Of a DNA stretch of 64,000 bases, positions 18,501 through 25,391 are shown in pieces. Numbering within the stretch: position 1 is the first letter of the stretch; every line of letters starts with the position of its first letter. The notes under the pieces are model-generated. The model searched no databases. It saw only the letters and a list, made by a program, of their open reading frames with translations, and was not told the DNA's origin. The DNA is from Erwinia sp050410775 (GTDB lineage: Bacteria; Pseudomonadota; Gammaproteobacteria; Enterobacterales; Enterobacteriaceae): NCBI RefSeq assembly GCF_050410775.1, contig NZ_CP191229.1. One strand, 5' to 3'. The translations under genes and the position numbers were made by a program.

Positions 18501-19009
18501 GCGTCCGCTTCATCACTCAGGCTGCCGCCGTATATCAGCACGGTGCGGTTGCCTTCGAGCCAGTGCTGCTGTTGCAGGCCGGGAACCAGTTGTTCGATTG
18601 CGGCTTCGTCGCCGGTAATTAACAACAGGCGGACTTTATAGCGCCAGAAAAGGTTATAGCGGCGGTGGAGATGGCTGCGGATATCCGCGTTGAGCGGCAG
18701 CCGGGGCGTTCTTTTCTTTTTGACCGGTCTGGAAGAAGCCTCTCCCATCACTTTATCCCGAATCATTAAATGAAAAGCGATAAACCCCAGCACCAGTACG
18801 CAGAGCGATACTCCCCAGACAACAAAACAGGCCGTCATGATTCGACGTATCACATCCCATTCCGTGGAGAGATCTTCCCCCCAATACCACCACAGCAACC
18901 CACCTGCCAGCACAAGCAGCGTGACAGTAGCAACAAACAACACCGCCGTGGCAAGCACAGAAAATTCAGCAGGCTTATTTTCCTTCACCATAAGGTTTAA
19001 TAATTCCAA
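15536..19009 (-). CDS. tssM: T6SS membrane complex protein TssM (IcmF-like)
   Basis: 1157 residues. Two transmembrane helices near the N terminus (about 18-41 and 60-80), a cytoplasmic NTPase-like region, a third helix at about 390-410 (TLAWTLIALSGIWGAGLLL), then a long periplasmic part ending in the TssJ-binding beta domain. The position where many homologues have a P-loop reads LLLITGDEAAIEQL, so no Walker A motif is present. It spans both membranes between TssL and TssJ and forms the channel base. It overlaps the upstream 379-residue gene by 35 bp. Confidence 0.92.
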   Translation of the reverse strand: MELLNLMVKENKPAEFSVLATAVLFVATVTLLVLAGGLLWWYWGEDLSTEWDVIRRIMTACFVVWGVSLCVLVLGFIAFHLMIRDKVMGEASSRPVKKKRTPRLPLNADIRSHLHRRYNLFWRYKVRLLLITGDEAAIEQLVPGLQQQHWLEGNRTVLIYGGSLSDEADAGKYTALRKLRRGRPLDGIIRVLDSAQRLTPQLSDSDLRGLEKISELLRYSAPVWLWQLCDSDWSQAGRAEQAVGAFFPLRAGQDDITRQLERLLPGLTEQGMSQVVENNSHDFLLRLSQHLKEGGIARWAQQLTPWLCGSQQRVPLRGLMFSLPEKPGTDVGDRHAQGAEPPGTDHYVPQSQRHALTLPDSWQGVIADCTRVRGRRVGMAWEQTLAWTLIALSGIWGAGLLLSFALNRHQIIAVADKAHALVEHPAVSDRQLTALHSLRNDAGRLEHHLQKGAPWFQRFGLDHNQQLLDALLPWYGVANNRLIRDPANAALTQKLSALANSAPNSDQRAQLAKPGYDQLKAWLMMSRPDKADGAFYARTMKDVQPTRTGISTGLWQSLAPDLWAFYIATLPEQPAWKITPDAQLVSQSRQVLLQQIGRRNAESTLYENMLKSVRRNYADVSLEEMTSGTDARRLFTTEEVVPGMFTRQAWEGGIRQAIEKAANSRREEIDWVLSDSRKSVTAGLSPEALKARLTQRYFTDFASSWLSFLNSLHWNPVNNIADVTDQLTLMSDVRQSPLIALMNTLSWQGQTGQQSEGLSDSIIKSARGLVGGKDKPAIDQSASGPQGPLDETFGPLLQLLGKNKGSNVMPADNTLSLQTYLTRITRVRLRLQQVANSTDPQEMMQALAQTVFQGKNVDLTDTQQYGSLIAASLGEEWSGFGQTLFVQPLTQAWETVLQPSAASLNDKWRRAVVADWHTAFDGRYPFSASKSEASLPMLAEFVRRDSGRIERFLTTELNGVLHKEGSQWVADKVNSQGLTFNPAFLRAINQLSQLSDILFTDGRQGISFELQARPAPQVVETQLTIDGQKLHYFNQMADWQSFRWPGETFRPGTMLTWTTVNAGARLFGDYSGTWGFIRWLAQGRRQQLDRSQWMMSFTTPDGHSLQWVLRSQLGNGPLALLALRGFSLPDQIFSVDAAAMEKALAASPDSDDMYGIR

Positions 19010-20114
19010 GTGCGAGAGTGTGTAGAGGATCTTTGGCTATCCAGCCGCAGGGTTCTTGATAATTTTTTGCGTAAAGGGCCGCCAGAACCAGCACGATAAG
19101 CATTTCCATATCACCGGGGTTCCCCCAGTTGAGGTCCTGAACGTGATGGGTCACATTCCAGCCGCTTTGCGCCAGGGCGGGCAGCGTCGGCTGTGAGAAC
19201 AGCATGCAGACGTCAGACGGCTTTTCGAGTCCGCTTTGCTGCTCCGCTCGCTCGCAGGCTGCGGTTAAAACCTCTTTCCCGTCGTTATCGTAAACCTCCC
19301 CCCGGGTGAGGCTGACCAGCCCTTTCTGCGCGACCAGACACAGTGCAGCGGACTCACCGGCAGGCTGCGCAGAATTAAACGAGGCAGCTATCGAATGACA
19401 CCCGGCGACCAGAATGGCCTCTGTTTCAGGAAGCGTTTGAGCCGTTGCGGCAAGTGCAGACAGGGTCTCTTCGCCTTGCCATGTCTCCGGCTTTTCAGGA
19501 AGCGCCACGTCCGGAAATGAAACCTGCATTTGGGTACAGAATGCACGCCAGGCATCCAGAGAACCCTGCCAGTAGCAGCGCCATAAGTGTGGGAGGGAGG
19601 AATCTGCTCTTTGCGTCTGCCATTGCAGCACCAGCATTTTTGCCAGCAAAGCCTCGCGTTCAGCCACCGTATCGACCAGCGTTCGACCGATACGCAGCGC
19701 TTTCCCGCTCGACTCATGTTTTATCTCAGGAACCCGATGCTCCCGCTTTAGCAGCCGCAGCCAGTGTGGCGTATCGGTTCCGGCCGGGCCCAGCAGCACC
19801 ATTTCACTGAGCGCGAAACGGTGTTGATGCTGCTCCCACCAGGCCTGCTGCTGCTGCTCAACCAGTTGTTCATAATACCGGGCGTTATGGGCCGAAGTCC
19901 GGTAATACAGCAGGCGTATTAACCAGAGCACACCCATCAGAACCACCGCGCCAGCCATTCCTTTTATAACCAGCCCGGCACCGCTCCCGTCAGGATGAAA
20001 CAGCGCGCCGCCACCCCCGCACAGCAACACCATCAGCGCGCCCGCTGACAGCCATCGCTTGCCATCAGGAGGGCGCGCGACCCGGTAGGGTGGATACTCC
20101 GGTAACGGCCTCAC
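18975..20114 (-). CDS. T6SS-linked membrane protein of unknown function
   Basis: 379 residues, between the PAAR gene and tssM, overlapping tssM by 35 bp and the PAAR gene by 4 bp. Two transmembrane segments near the N terminus (about 25-42 and 50-70) are followed by a coiled, Gln-rich stretch (YYEQLVEQQQQAWWEQHQHRF) and a soluble domain of about 280 residues with several cysteines. No P-loop, ImpA_N or peptidoglycan-binding motif is visible, so it is not TssA or TagL. Proteins in this position in enterobacterial clusters are annotated only as T6SS-associated. A role beside TssM is inferred from the overlap. Confidence 0.6.
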   Translation of the reverse strand: MRPLPEYPPYRVARPPDGKRWLSAGALMVLLCGGGGALFHPDGSGAGLVIKGMAGAVVLMGVLWLIRLLYYRTSAHNARYYEQLVEQQQQAWWEQHQHRFALSEMVLLGPAGTDTPHWLRLLKREHRVPEIKHESSGKALRIGRTLVDTVAEREALLAKMLVLQWQTQRADSSLPHLWRCYWQGSLDAWRAFCTQMQVSFPDVALPEKPETWQGEETLSALAATAQTLPETEAILVAGCHSIAASFNSAQPAGESAALCLVAQKGLVSLTRGEVYDNDGKEVLTAACERAEQQSGLEKPSDVCMLFSQPTLPALAQSGWNVTHHVQDLNWGNPGDMEMLIVLVLAALYAKNYQEPCGWIAKDPLHTLALGIIKPYGEGK

Positions 20115-20368
20115 AGCTCAATGCCGCAATCGGGAAAGGAGCTCACCAGCGTGCAGCCGCAGGCACAACGGTGACCGTGCAGCGCCACCGGCTGTCCGTC
20201 CACTTCCGATAACGAACTGCCTTCGCTGATGACCGTCATGCCATGTTTATTACACTTCACCGCATCGCCTTTGCAGGCAATCCCTTTCCCGAAGCAAAGA
20301 TAATGCCCGCCCAGCACTTTACCGCCGTACTCCCGCAGGGTATCGCCCTCGCGTATCACTGCTTTCAT
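20111..20368 (-). CDS. PAAR-domain spike tip protein
   Basis: 85 residues, a stand-alone PAAR domain: IREGDTLREYGGKVLGG at the start, then repeated short strands with a Cys/His set (CKGDAVKCNKHG, HGHRCACGC) likely to bind the structural metal. PAAR proteins sharpen the VgrG spike and can carry effectors. It lies 18 bp after the Tle1 phospholipase gene, so it may serve the VgrG at 26735-29113 and its lipase cargo. Confidence 0.88.
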   Translation of the reverse strand: MKAVIREGDTLREYGGKVLGGHYLCFGKGIACKGDAVKCNKHGMTVISEGSSLSEVDGQPVALHGHRCACGCTLVSSFPDCGIEL

Positions 20369-20386
20369 CCTTCATCCCTCCCTGAA

Positions 20387-22834
20387 TCAGGCCGTTACTG
20401 TCGCCTTAAGATTTTCCGCCCAGTTGGACTCAATCATCGATTTTGCCAGCGCCAGCCGCCGATCGCTGATGACCTGAGTTTGCTGTGCAACCACCGTGCC
20501 TGGCTCCATCGTTGGCGCCTGCAGCTGTGCGGCATCAGGCAGCATCGGCAGCGGTTTGCCGGAAAGCAGATCGATGGCCTGTGTTTCCAGGTAAACAGCC
20601 CCCACGGTACCGGCAAGCCCCTCGAGTTTGCCCTTCGCGCTTTTATGTTTGATGATAACGGCCGCGCCTGCGGCAAGGGTCGCGACCCCCACCACCGCCC
20701 CGGCAATCATTAACGGCGTCATCGGCTTACTGCTGCAGCTGCCGAAATAGATCATCCGGTAGAGGAAATAGCTGCCCCAGGGTTCGCGGGAGCCGAAGGC
20801 GTTGTGCATAAACCACGCACGGGAATCATGGACCTGATCGTCAAACAGCGCCCGCACCAGCCCGGCAGGCTCAGTCGCGTTGCTCGCTTCTCCGGTAGCC
20901 GGGAAAAGCACTTCCTTGCGATCGTCTCCGGCGGTTTTTATTTTCAGCCACTCGCCGTACTCATTGTCGTTATTCAGCAGGAAGATAGCGTTACTCATTG
21001 AATCAACGGCAGTAAACAGCCAGTTACCGGTATTCGACCGGGAGAGGCCGCTGTAATCTTCCCTGAACTCCCTGGCGGCCTGGCGCAGCTGGGTTTGCCC
21101 CAGCGCGGCGTCGAAATCCTTCGGCCCAGGCGGGAGCATCAGGAAACCATCATCCGGATTATGTGCGGCTTTCATGTCCCGGCGAGCATCGTCAACTTTT
21201 TTCTGTGCTTCTTTCCAGTCTTCCTCAGACTGCTTTCTGACCAGCGGATCGCTGTCTTTATCCAGCCCGTTCGCCGCCGAATCGCCAAAGAAGCGCTGGG
21301 TCTTGTAGGTTCCCCCGGCATAGCGATTGATACGCCACGCGGTGATCCAGCCCATCTGATCTTCAAGGGCTTTCTCCAGGCTGACCGGCGCGCGCGGCGG
21401 ATCGTATTTTGCGGCCTGTTCGGGGGGAATATGGTCTGAGGACGAGCTCAGACCGAGGGTTAACTTGCGCCAGGCATTGAAACGGCTGACTACTATTTCT
21501 GAGATGTAAAACTCCGAAATGCTTCTACCATCCATAGCTCTCCATTGCTGGGAACTTAACTCTTTGGACAATATATTCTCGGGTACTTTTAAAGGAGCTC
21601 CAGATTCAAAGGCAGAGGCATACATTTCATGCAGCACTATTTGCGACAGCAAAAAGCCATCATTTTCTGCATTGGCCTTTCCCTGATCTCCGGGCGGGTA
21701 GCCTCCACCTAAATCCGAGTGCATGCCCGGATAGACGACTTCCTGGCTGTTCGCCGGATATTTACCATCCGGGCGGCGGATAGAATCCAGCGGGAAGCAG
21801 AGCCGTTGTTCGTGGGAAGAAACCAAATGGACGCACTTTTTGATCAACCCGCCGTAGATCTTCTCTGCCGGTAGCTCCTGGGTCCCGTCCGCCCAGGCCA
21901 TATGCCCTTCCGCCACCGGGGCGATATGCGCCACCCCCACCGAGGCCACCGTATCCAGCAGGCCAAGGAACTCCACGCTGAGCGGAATTTTCAGCTCCCC
22001 TACCGCCAGACACTGCTCGGGTTTGTCCTTTCCCTCCTCAGGCTTTGGCAGCAGCTCGCTGAGCCAGTTGACAAAGGCCCGCGCCGCCGCCGCCCCGCGC
22101 GAAAAGCCGTACACGTACAGTTTGATACCCAACAGCTTCGGCTTTCCAGGCTCGACAGGTACCAGGGCCTTCTGCAGGACTGGTGCCATCTCTTTTAGCA
22201 GGCTCTGGAAGGTCTCAAAACGGTTAGCTGCGCCGGTCAGCCCAAAGGACGCCATAGAGGTCGCCATTTTGTCCACCGCGCTCCAGCTCGCACTGTTCGA
22301 CAGACTCTTCTTGGTTGTCGTCCGCTTCAGAGCATCGATAATCCGCAGCAGGCCCCAGTTGATACGGTCCTCCCCGTGGGTCGCCGCCGCCAGACCCATC
22401 ATAGTGAAATCCAGATCGTTCACCTCGGGAAAAGGCGTCCCGACGCCAGGGATATAATATTTGTAGTATTTATCATCGCCGCTGCCGTCAGCATCCAGCA
22501 ACTCCTCCCCTTTTGCTACCCCCCCGGCAGCCCCCTGCCCAATGGTAGCGCGGAACAGACGGGCAATATTGGTGGGGTGCTTCGGGTCAGCAATATATAA
22601 GTCGTGATTGAGGTTATTGCCGGTGCCGTCGAAAAACAGGCTGATATGCAAAGTTTTACAGCAGGGGGGCTCCACGCGCCGCCCGGCGGCCAGGCACAGC
22701 TCCTGCCGGTAGGCCAGTTCATGGCTGTCCTGCTGCGCGCAGCTTGTGCCAACCAGCGCAGCCTGAGTGGGTAAACGCCCCTGGGCCGGAAACGCCGGCG
22801 GGAACCACGTCAGATCGGTAATTATTTCGGACAT
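20387..22834 (-). CDS. tle1: T6SS phospholipase effector, Tle1-type (DUF2235)
   Basis: 815 residues. The alpha/beta-hydrolase core has a first strand ending FFDGTGNN (about 67-74), the nucleophile elbow GFSRG with Ser245, Asp293 in LLDTVASVG, and His371 in HSDLGGGY, the Tle1 triad pattern. A hydrophobic Ala/Val/Gly-rich segment (PLMIAGAVVGVATLAAGAAV) lies near the C terminus and may aid membrane association. Tle1 enzymes hydrolyse phospholipids in the target cell periplasm and need a periplasmic immunity protein. It lies downstream of vgrG, a DUF4123 adaptor and four lipoprotein genes, and 13 bp of its start overlaps the last of them. Its first 79 codons are repeated three times upstream. Confidence 0.88.
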   Translation of the reverse strand: MSEIITDLTWFPPAFPAQGRLPTQAALVGTSCAQQDSHELAYRQELCLAAGRRVEPPCCKTLHISLFFDGTGNNLNHDLYIADPKHPTNIARLFRATIGQGAAGGVAKGEELLDADGSGDDKYYKYYIPGVGTPFPEVNDLDFTMMGLAAATHGEDRINWGLLRIIDALKRTTTKKSLSNSASWSAVDKMATSMASFGLTGAANRFETFQSLLKEMAPVLQKALVPVEPGKPKLLGIKLYVYGFSRGAAAARAFVNWLSELLPKPEEGKDKPEQCLAVGELKIPLSVEFLGLLDTVASVGVAHIAPVAEGHMAWADGTQELPAEKIYGGLIKKCVHLVSSHEQRLCFPLDSIRRPDGKYPANSQEVVYPGMHSDLGGGYPPGDQGKANAENDGFLLSQIVLHEMYASAFESGAPLKVPENILSKELSSQQWRAMDGRSISEFYISEIVVSRFNAWRKLTLGLSSSSDHIPPEQAAKYDPPRAPVSLEKALEDQMGWITAWRINRYAGGTYKTQRFFGDSAANGLDKDSDPLVRKQSEEDWKEAQKKVDDARRDMKAAHNPDDGFLMLPPGPKDFDAALGQTQLRQAAREFREDYSGLSRSNTGNWLFTAVDSMSNAIFLLNNDNEYGEWLKIKTAGDDRKEVLFPATGEASNATEPAGLVRALFDDQVHDSRAWFMHNAFGSREPWGSYFLYRMIYFGSCSSKPMTPLMIAGAVVGVATLAAGAAVIIKHKSAKGKLEGLAGTVGAVYLETQAIDLLSGKPLPMLPDAAQLQAPTMEPGTVVAQQTQVISDRRLALAKSMIESNWAENLKATVTA

Positions 22835-23351
22835 ACTTTTGGCTCCGGCATCTTAAGGGACTCTTTGATCGGGTGTTCCGGGTGGCCATAGTTCGCACAG
22901 CTGGTCGTCACTTTCACCTCATTACAGGGCAGAAAATGCACCGTGATACCGCAGGTTTCCTGCCCCGTATAGTCCGGTACCGGTACCACCGTGCTGTGCT
23001 GCTTATTCTGGGCCTTCATTTTTTTTCCCAAGCCAGATACTTAGCGTCATCACCAAACCCCGGAAAATCTGCTGAGCCACCCACTCCAGTTTCCCAGTCC
23101 ACCCTCACCGTCATACCCGGCCGCCATTTCGCCGGCACACCATAGCAGCAGCCGCCCCCGCCGCCCTGGTATGGCCCGATGATATCAATACCGGACTGAC
23201 CGTCGACGCTGAAATGGTTGATCGCCCATTTAGTGTGGTTGACTGCCTCTATGGTTCCGCCGCCCCCCCGGCTTTCCGCGTTCGCCGTTGGCTGACTACA
23301 GCCCGCCAGCAGCAGGGCACCCAGTACCACGAGGTAATGTCGTATTTTCAT
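22822..23351 (-). pseudogene. tli1: DUF3304-type immunity lipoprotein, copy 1, split at an A8 tract
   Basis: Near-identical to the intact copy at 24526-25056 but with eight A instead of nine in the coding-strand tract (plus-strand T-run 23019-23026). The first part (23016-23351, 111 residues: signal peptide, lipobox LLAGC, GGGGGCCYGVP centre) ends in WEKK then TGA. The second part restarts at ATG 23019, overlapping that stop as ATGA, and runs 65 residues to 22822 (ends MPEPKVCPK). It could be a dead copy, two coupled half-proteins, or be restored by slippage on the A-run. Its 3' end overlaps the full tle1 start by 13 bp. Confidence 0.8.
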
Positions 23352-23391
23352 TTTGCATTCCTTTTATGAATTAACAGGTTACGTCCGCCTT

Positions 23392-23427
23392 GCTTAGCCA
23401 TGACTTTTCACGATGGCATGGCTAAGC
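23392..23427. repeat. Linker hairpin, repeat unit 1
   Basis: 11-bp perfect inverted repeat (23392-23402 with 23417-23427), 14-nt loop, just after the stop of truncated tle1 copy 1 and before the next lipoprotein gene. No T-run follows, so it is not a classical terminator. Confidence 0.8.
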
Positions 23428-23428
23428 A

Positions 23429-23686
23429 TTACTGAAGGGGAATAAAGGCCAGATCGTGATTGAGGTTATTGCCGGTGCCGTCAAAAAACAGGCTGATATG
23501 CAAATTTTTACAGCAGGGGGGCTCCACGCGCCGCCCGGCGGCCAGGCACAGCTCCTGTCGGTAGGCCAGTTCATGGCTGTCCTGCTGCGCGCAGTTTGTG
23601 CCAACCAGCGCAGCCTGAGTGGGTAGCCGCCCCTGGGCCGGAAACGCCGGCGGGAACCACGTCAGATCGGTAATTATTTCGGACAT
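23429..23686 (-). pseudogene. Truncated tle1 5' fragment, copy 1
   Basis: 85 codons. Residues 1-79 match the start of the full Tle1 effector with very few changes (MSEIITDLTWFPPAFPAQGR to FFDGTGNNLNHDL), then a unique AFIPLQ and stop. It lacks Ser, Asp and His of the triad and cannot be an active lipase. The start overlaps the upstream lipoprotein gene by 13 bp, exactly as for the full gene, so it marks the tandem duplication joint. It could be translated, but a role is unproven. Confidence 0.85.
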
Positions 23687-24203
23687 ACTTTTGGCTCCGG
23701 CATCTTAAGGGGCTCTTTGATCGGGTGTTCCGGGTGGCCATAGTTCGCACAGCTGGTCGTCACTTTCACCTCATCACAGGGCAGAAAATGCACCGTGATC
23801 CCGCAGGTTTCCTGCCCCGTATAGTCCGGTACCGTTACCACCGTGCTGTGCTGCTTATTCTGGGCCCTCATTTTTTTTCCCAGGCAAGATACTTGGCATC
23901 ATCACCAAAGCCAGGGAAACCATCCATATCTCCGACTCCAGTTTCCCAGTCGATTTTGACCATCATACCCGGCCGCCATTTCGGGGGGACGCCATAGCAG
24001 CAACCGCCGCCCCCACCCTGATACGGCCCGATAATGTCTATCCCCGACTGACCGTCAACGCTGAAATGGTTGATCGCCCATTTGGTGTGGTTGACTGCCT
24101 CTATGGTTCCGCCGCCCCCCCGGCTTTCCGCGTTCGCCGTCGTCTGGCTACAGCCCGCCAGCAGCAGAGCTCCCAACACCACCAGATAATGTCGTATTTT
24201 CAT
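23674..24203 (-). pseudogene. DUF3304-type immunity lipoprotein, copy 2, split at an A8 tract
   Basis: Same layout as copy 1. The T-run 23871-23878 has eight bases, so the first frame (23868-24203, 111 residues, lipobox LLAGC) ends WEKK then TGA, and a second ATG at 23871 overlaps it and continues 65 residues (MRAQNKQHSTVV to KVCPK). The segment after DWETGVG reads DMDGFPGF as in copy 3, but the following FGDDAKYLAW is as in copy 1, suggesting gene conversion between copies. Activity as split protein or after slippage is possible but unproven. Confidence 0.8.
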
Positions 24204-24243
24204 TTTGCATTCCTTTTATGAATTAACAGGTTACGTCCGCCTT

Positions 24244-24279
24244 GCTTAGCCATGACTTGGTGCAATGGCATGGCTAAGC
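24244..24279. repeat. Linker hairpin, repeat unit 2
   Basis: Same 11-bp arms as unit 1 (24244-24254 with 24269-24279). The loop differs in sequence while the arms are unchanged, so the stem rather than the loop is conserved. Confidence 0.8.
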
Positions 24280-24280
24280 A

Positions 24281-24538
24281 TTATTGAAAGGGAATAAAGG
24301 CCAGATCGTGATTAAGGTTATTGCCGGTACCGTCGAAAAACAGGCTGATATGCAAAGTTTTACAGCAGGGGGGCTCCACGCGTCGCCCGGCGGCCAGGCA
24401 CAGTTCCTGCCGGTAGGCCAGCTCGTGGTTGTCCTGCTGCGCGCAGTTTGTGCCAACCAGCGCAGCCTGGGTGGGTAACCGCCCCTGGGCCGGAAACATC
24501 TGCGGGAACCACGCCAGATCGGTAATTATTTCGGACAT
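24281..24538 (-). pseudogene. Truncated tle1 5' fragment, copy 2
   Basis: 85 codons, first 79 matching full Tle1 with a few substitutions (LAWFPQMFPAQGR instead of LTWFPPAFPAQGR), then AFIPFQ and stop. It has no catalytic residues beyond the FFDGTGNN strand. It overlaps the copy 3 lipoprotein gene by 13 bp. Its substitutions make it the most diverged of the three fragments. Confidence 0.85.
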
Positions 24539-25056
24539 ACTTTTGGCTCCGGCATCTTAAGGGGCTCTTTGATCGGGTGTTCCGGATGGCCATAGTTGGC
24601 ACAGCTGGTGGTCACCTTGACTTCATCACAGGGCAGAAAATGCACCGTGATCCCGCAGGTTTCCTGCCCCGTATAGTCCGGTACCGGTACCACCGTGCTG
24701 TGCTGGCGATTCTGAGCCTTCATTTTTTTTTCCCAGGCTAGATACTCATCCCATCTGTCAAACCCTGGAAACCCATCCATATCCCCAACACCTGTTTCCC
24801 AGTCGATTTTGACCATCATACCCGGCCGCCATTTCGGGGGGACGCCATAGCAGCAACCGCCGCCCCCACCCTGATACGGCCCGATAATGTCTATCCCCGA
24901 CTGACCGTCGACGCTGAAATGGTTGATCGCCCATTTGGTGTGGTTGACTGTCTCTATGGTTCCGCCCCTCCCCCGGCTTTCCGCGTTCGCTGCCGGCTGA
25001 CTACAGCCCGCCAGCAGCAGAGCTCCCAGCACCACCAGATAATGTCGTATTTTCAT
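24526..25056 (-). CDS. tli1: DUF3304-type immunity lipoprotein, copy 3 (intact)
   Basis: 176 residues, uninterrupted: the A-tract (plus-strand T 24723-24731) has nine bases and reads WEKKMKAQN through. The signal peptide ends in lipobox LLAGC (Cys18), so the protein should be a lipoprotein facing the periplasm, where Tle1 acts. The domain has TKWAINHFSVDGQSG, a Gly-rich GGGGGCCYGVP loop, KWRPGM, and a C-terminal HSTVVPVPDY...CGITVHF...CPK section with paired cysteines. Next to a Tle1 effector this is the expected immunity role; binding is inferred. The segment DMDGFPGFDRWDEYLAW is partly unique to this copy. Confidence 0.82.
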   Translation of the reverse strand: MKIRHYLVVLGALLLAGCSQPAANAESRGRGGTIETVNHTKWAINHFSVDGQSGIDIIGPYQGGGGGCCYGVPPKWRPGMMVKIDWETGVGDMDGFPGFDRWDEYLAWEKKMKAQNRQHSTVVPVPDYTGQETCGITVHFLPCDEVKVTTSCANYGHPEHPIKEPLKMPEPKVCPK

Positions 25057-25096
25057 TTTGCATTCCTTTTATGAATTAACAGGTTACGTCCGTCTT

Positions 25097-25132
25097 GCTT
25101 AGCCATGACTTTTCACGATGGCATGGCTAAGC
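25097..25132. repeat. Linker hairpin, repeat unit 3
   Basis: Same 11-bp arms (25097-25107 with 25122-25132), directly after the stop of truncated tle1 copy 3. Its loop is the same as in unit 1. Confidence 0.8.
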
Positions 25133-25133
25133 A

Positions 25134-25391
25134 TTACTGAAGGGGAGTAAAGGCCAGATCGTGATTAAGGTTATTGCCGGTGCCGTCGAAAAACAGGCTG
25201 ATATGCAAAGTTTTACAGCAGGGAGGCTCCACGCGCCGCCCGGCGGCCAGGCACAGCTCCTGCCGGTAGGCAAGCTCGTGGTTGTCCTGCTGCGCGCAGT
25301 TTGTGCCAACCAGCGCAGCCTGGGTGGGTAACCGCCCCTGGGCCGGAAACGCCGGCGGGAACCACGTCAGATCGGTGATTATTTCGGACAT
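25134..25391 (-). pseudogene. Truncated tle1 5' fragment, copy 3
   Basis: 85 codons, the first 79 nearly identical to full Tle1, then AFTPLQ and stop. It overlaps the end of the copy 4 lipoprotein gene by 13 bp. It is followed by the repeated hairpin and then copy 3 of the lipoprotein gene. As with the others, the lipase triad is absent. Confidence 0.85.

Noticed and set aside
18975..20114. 379-residue T6SS protein as TssA
   Set aside because: No ImpA_N-like N terminus; it starts with two membrane helices instead.
22873..23145. Repeated 90-codon plus-strand frames (also 23725-23997)
   Set aside because: They recur only because they are antisense to the duplicated immunity lipoprotein genes.
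23392..23427. Array linker hairpin as a Rho-independent terminator
   Set aside because: No T-run follows on either strand; kept only as a repeated hairpin.
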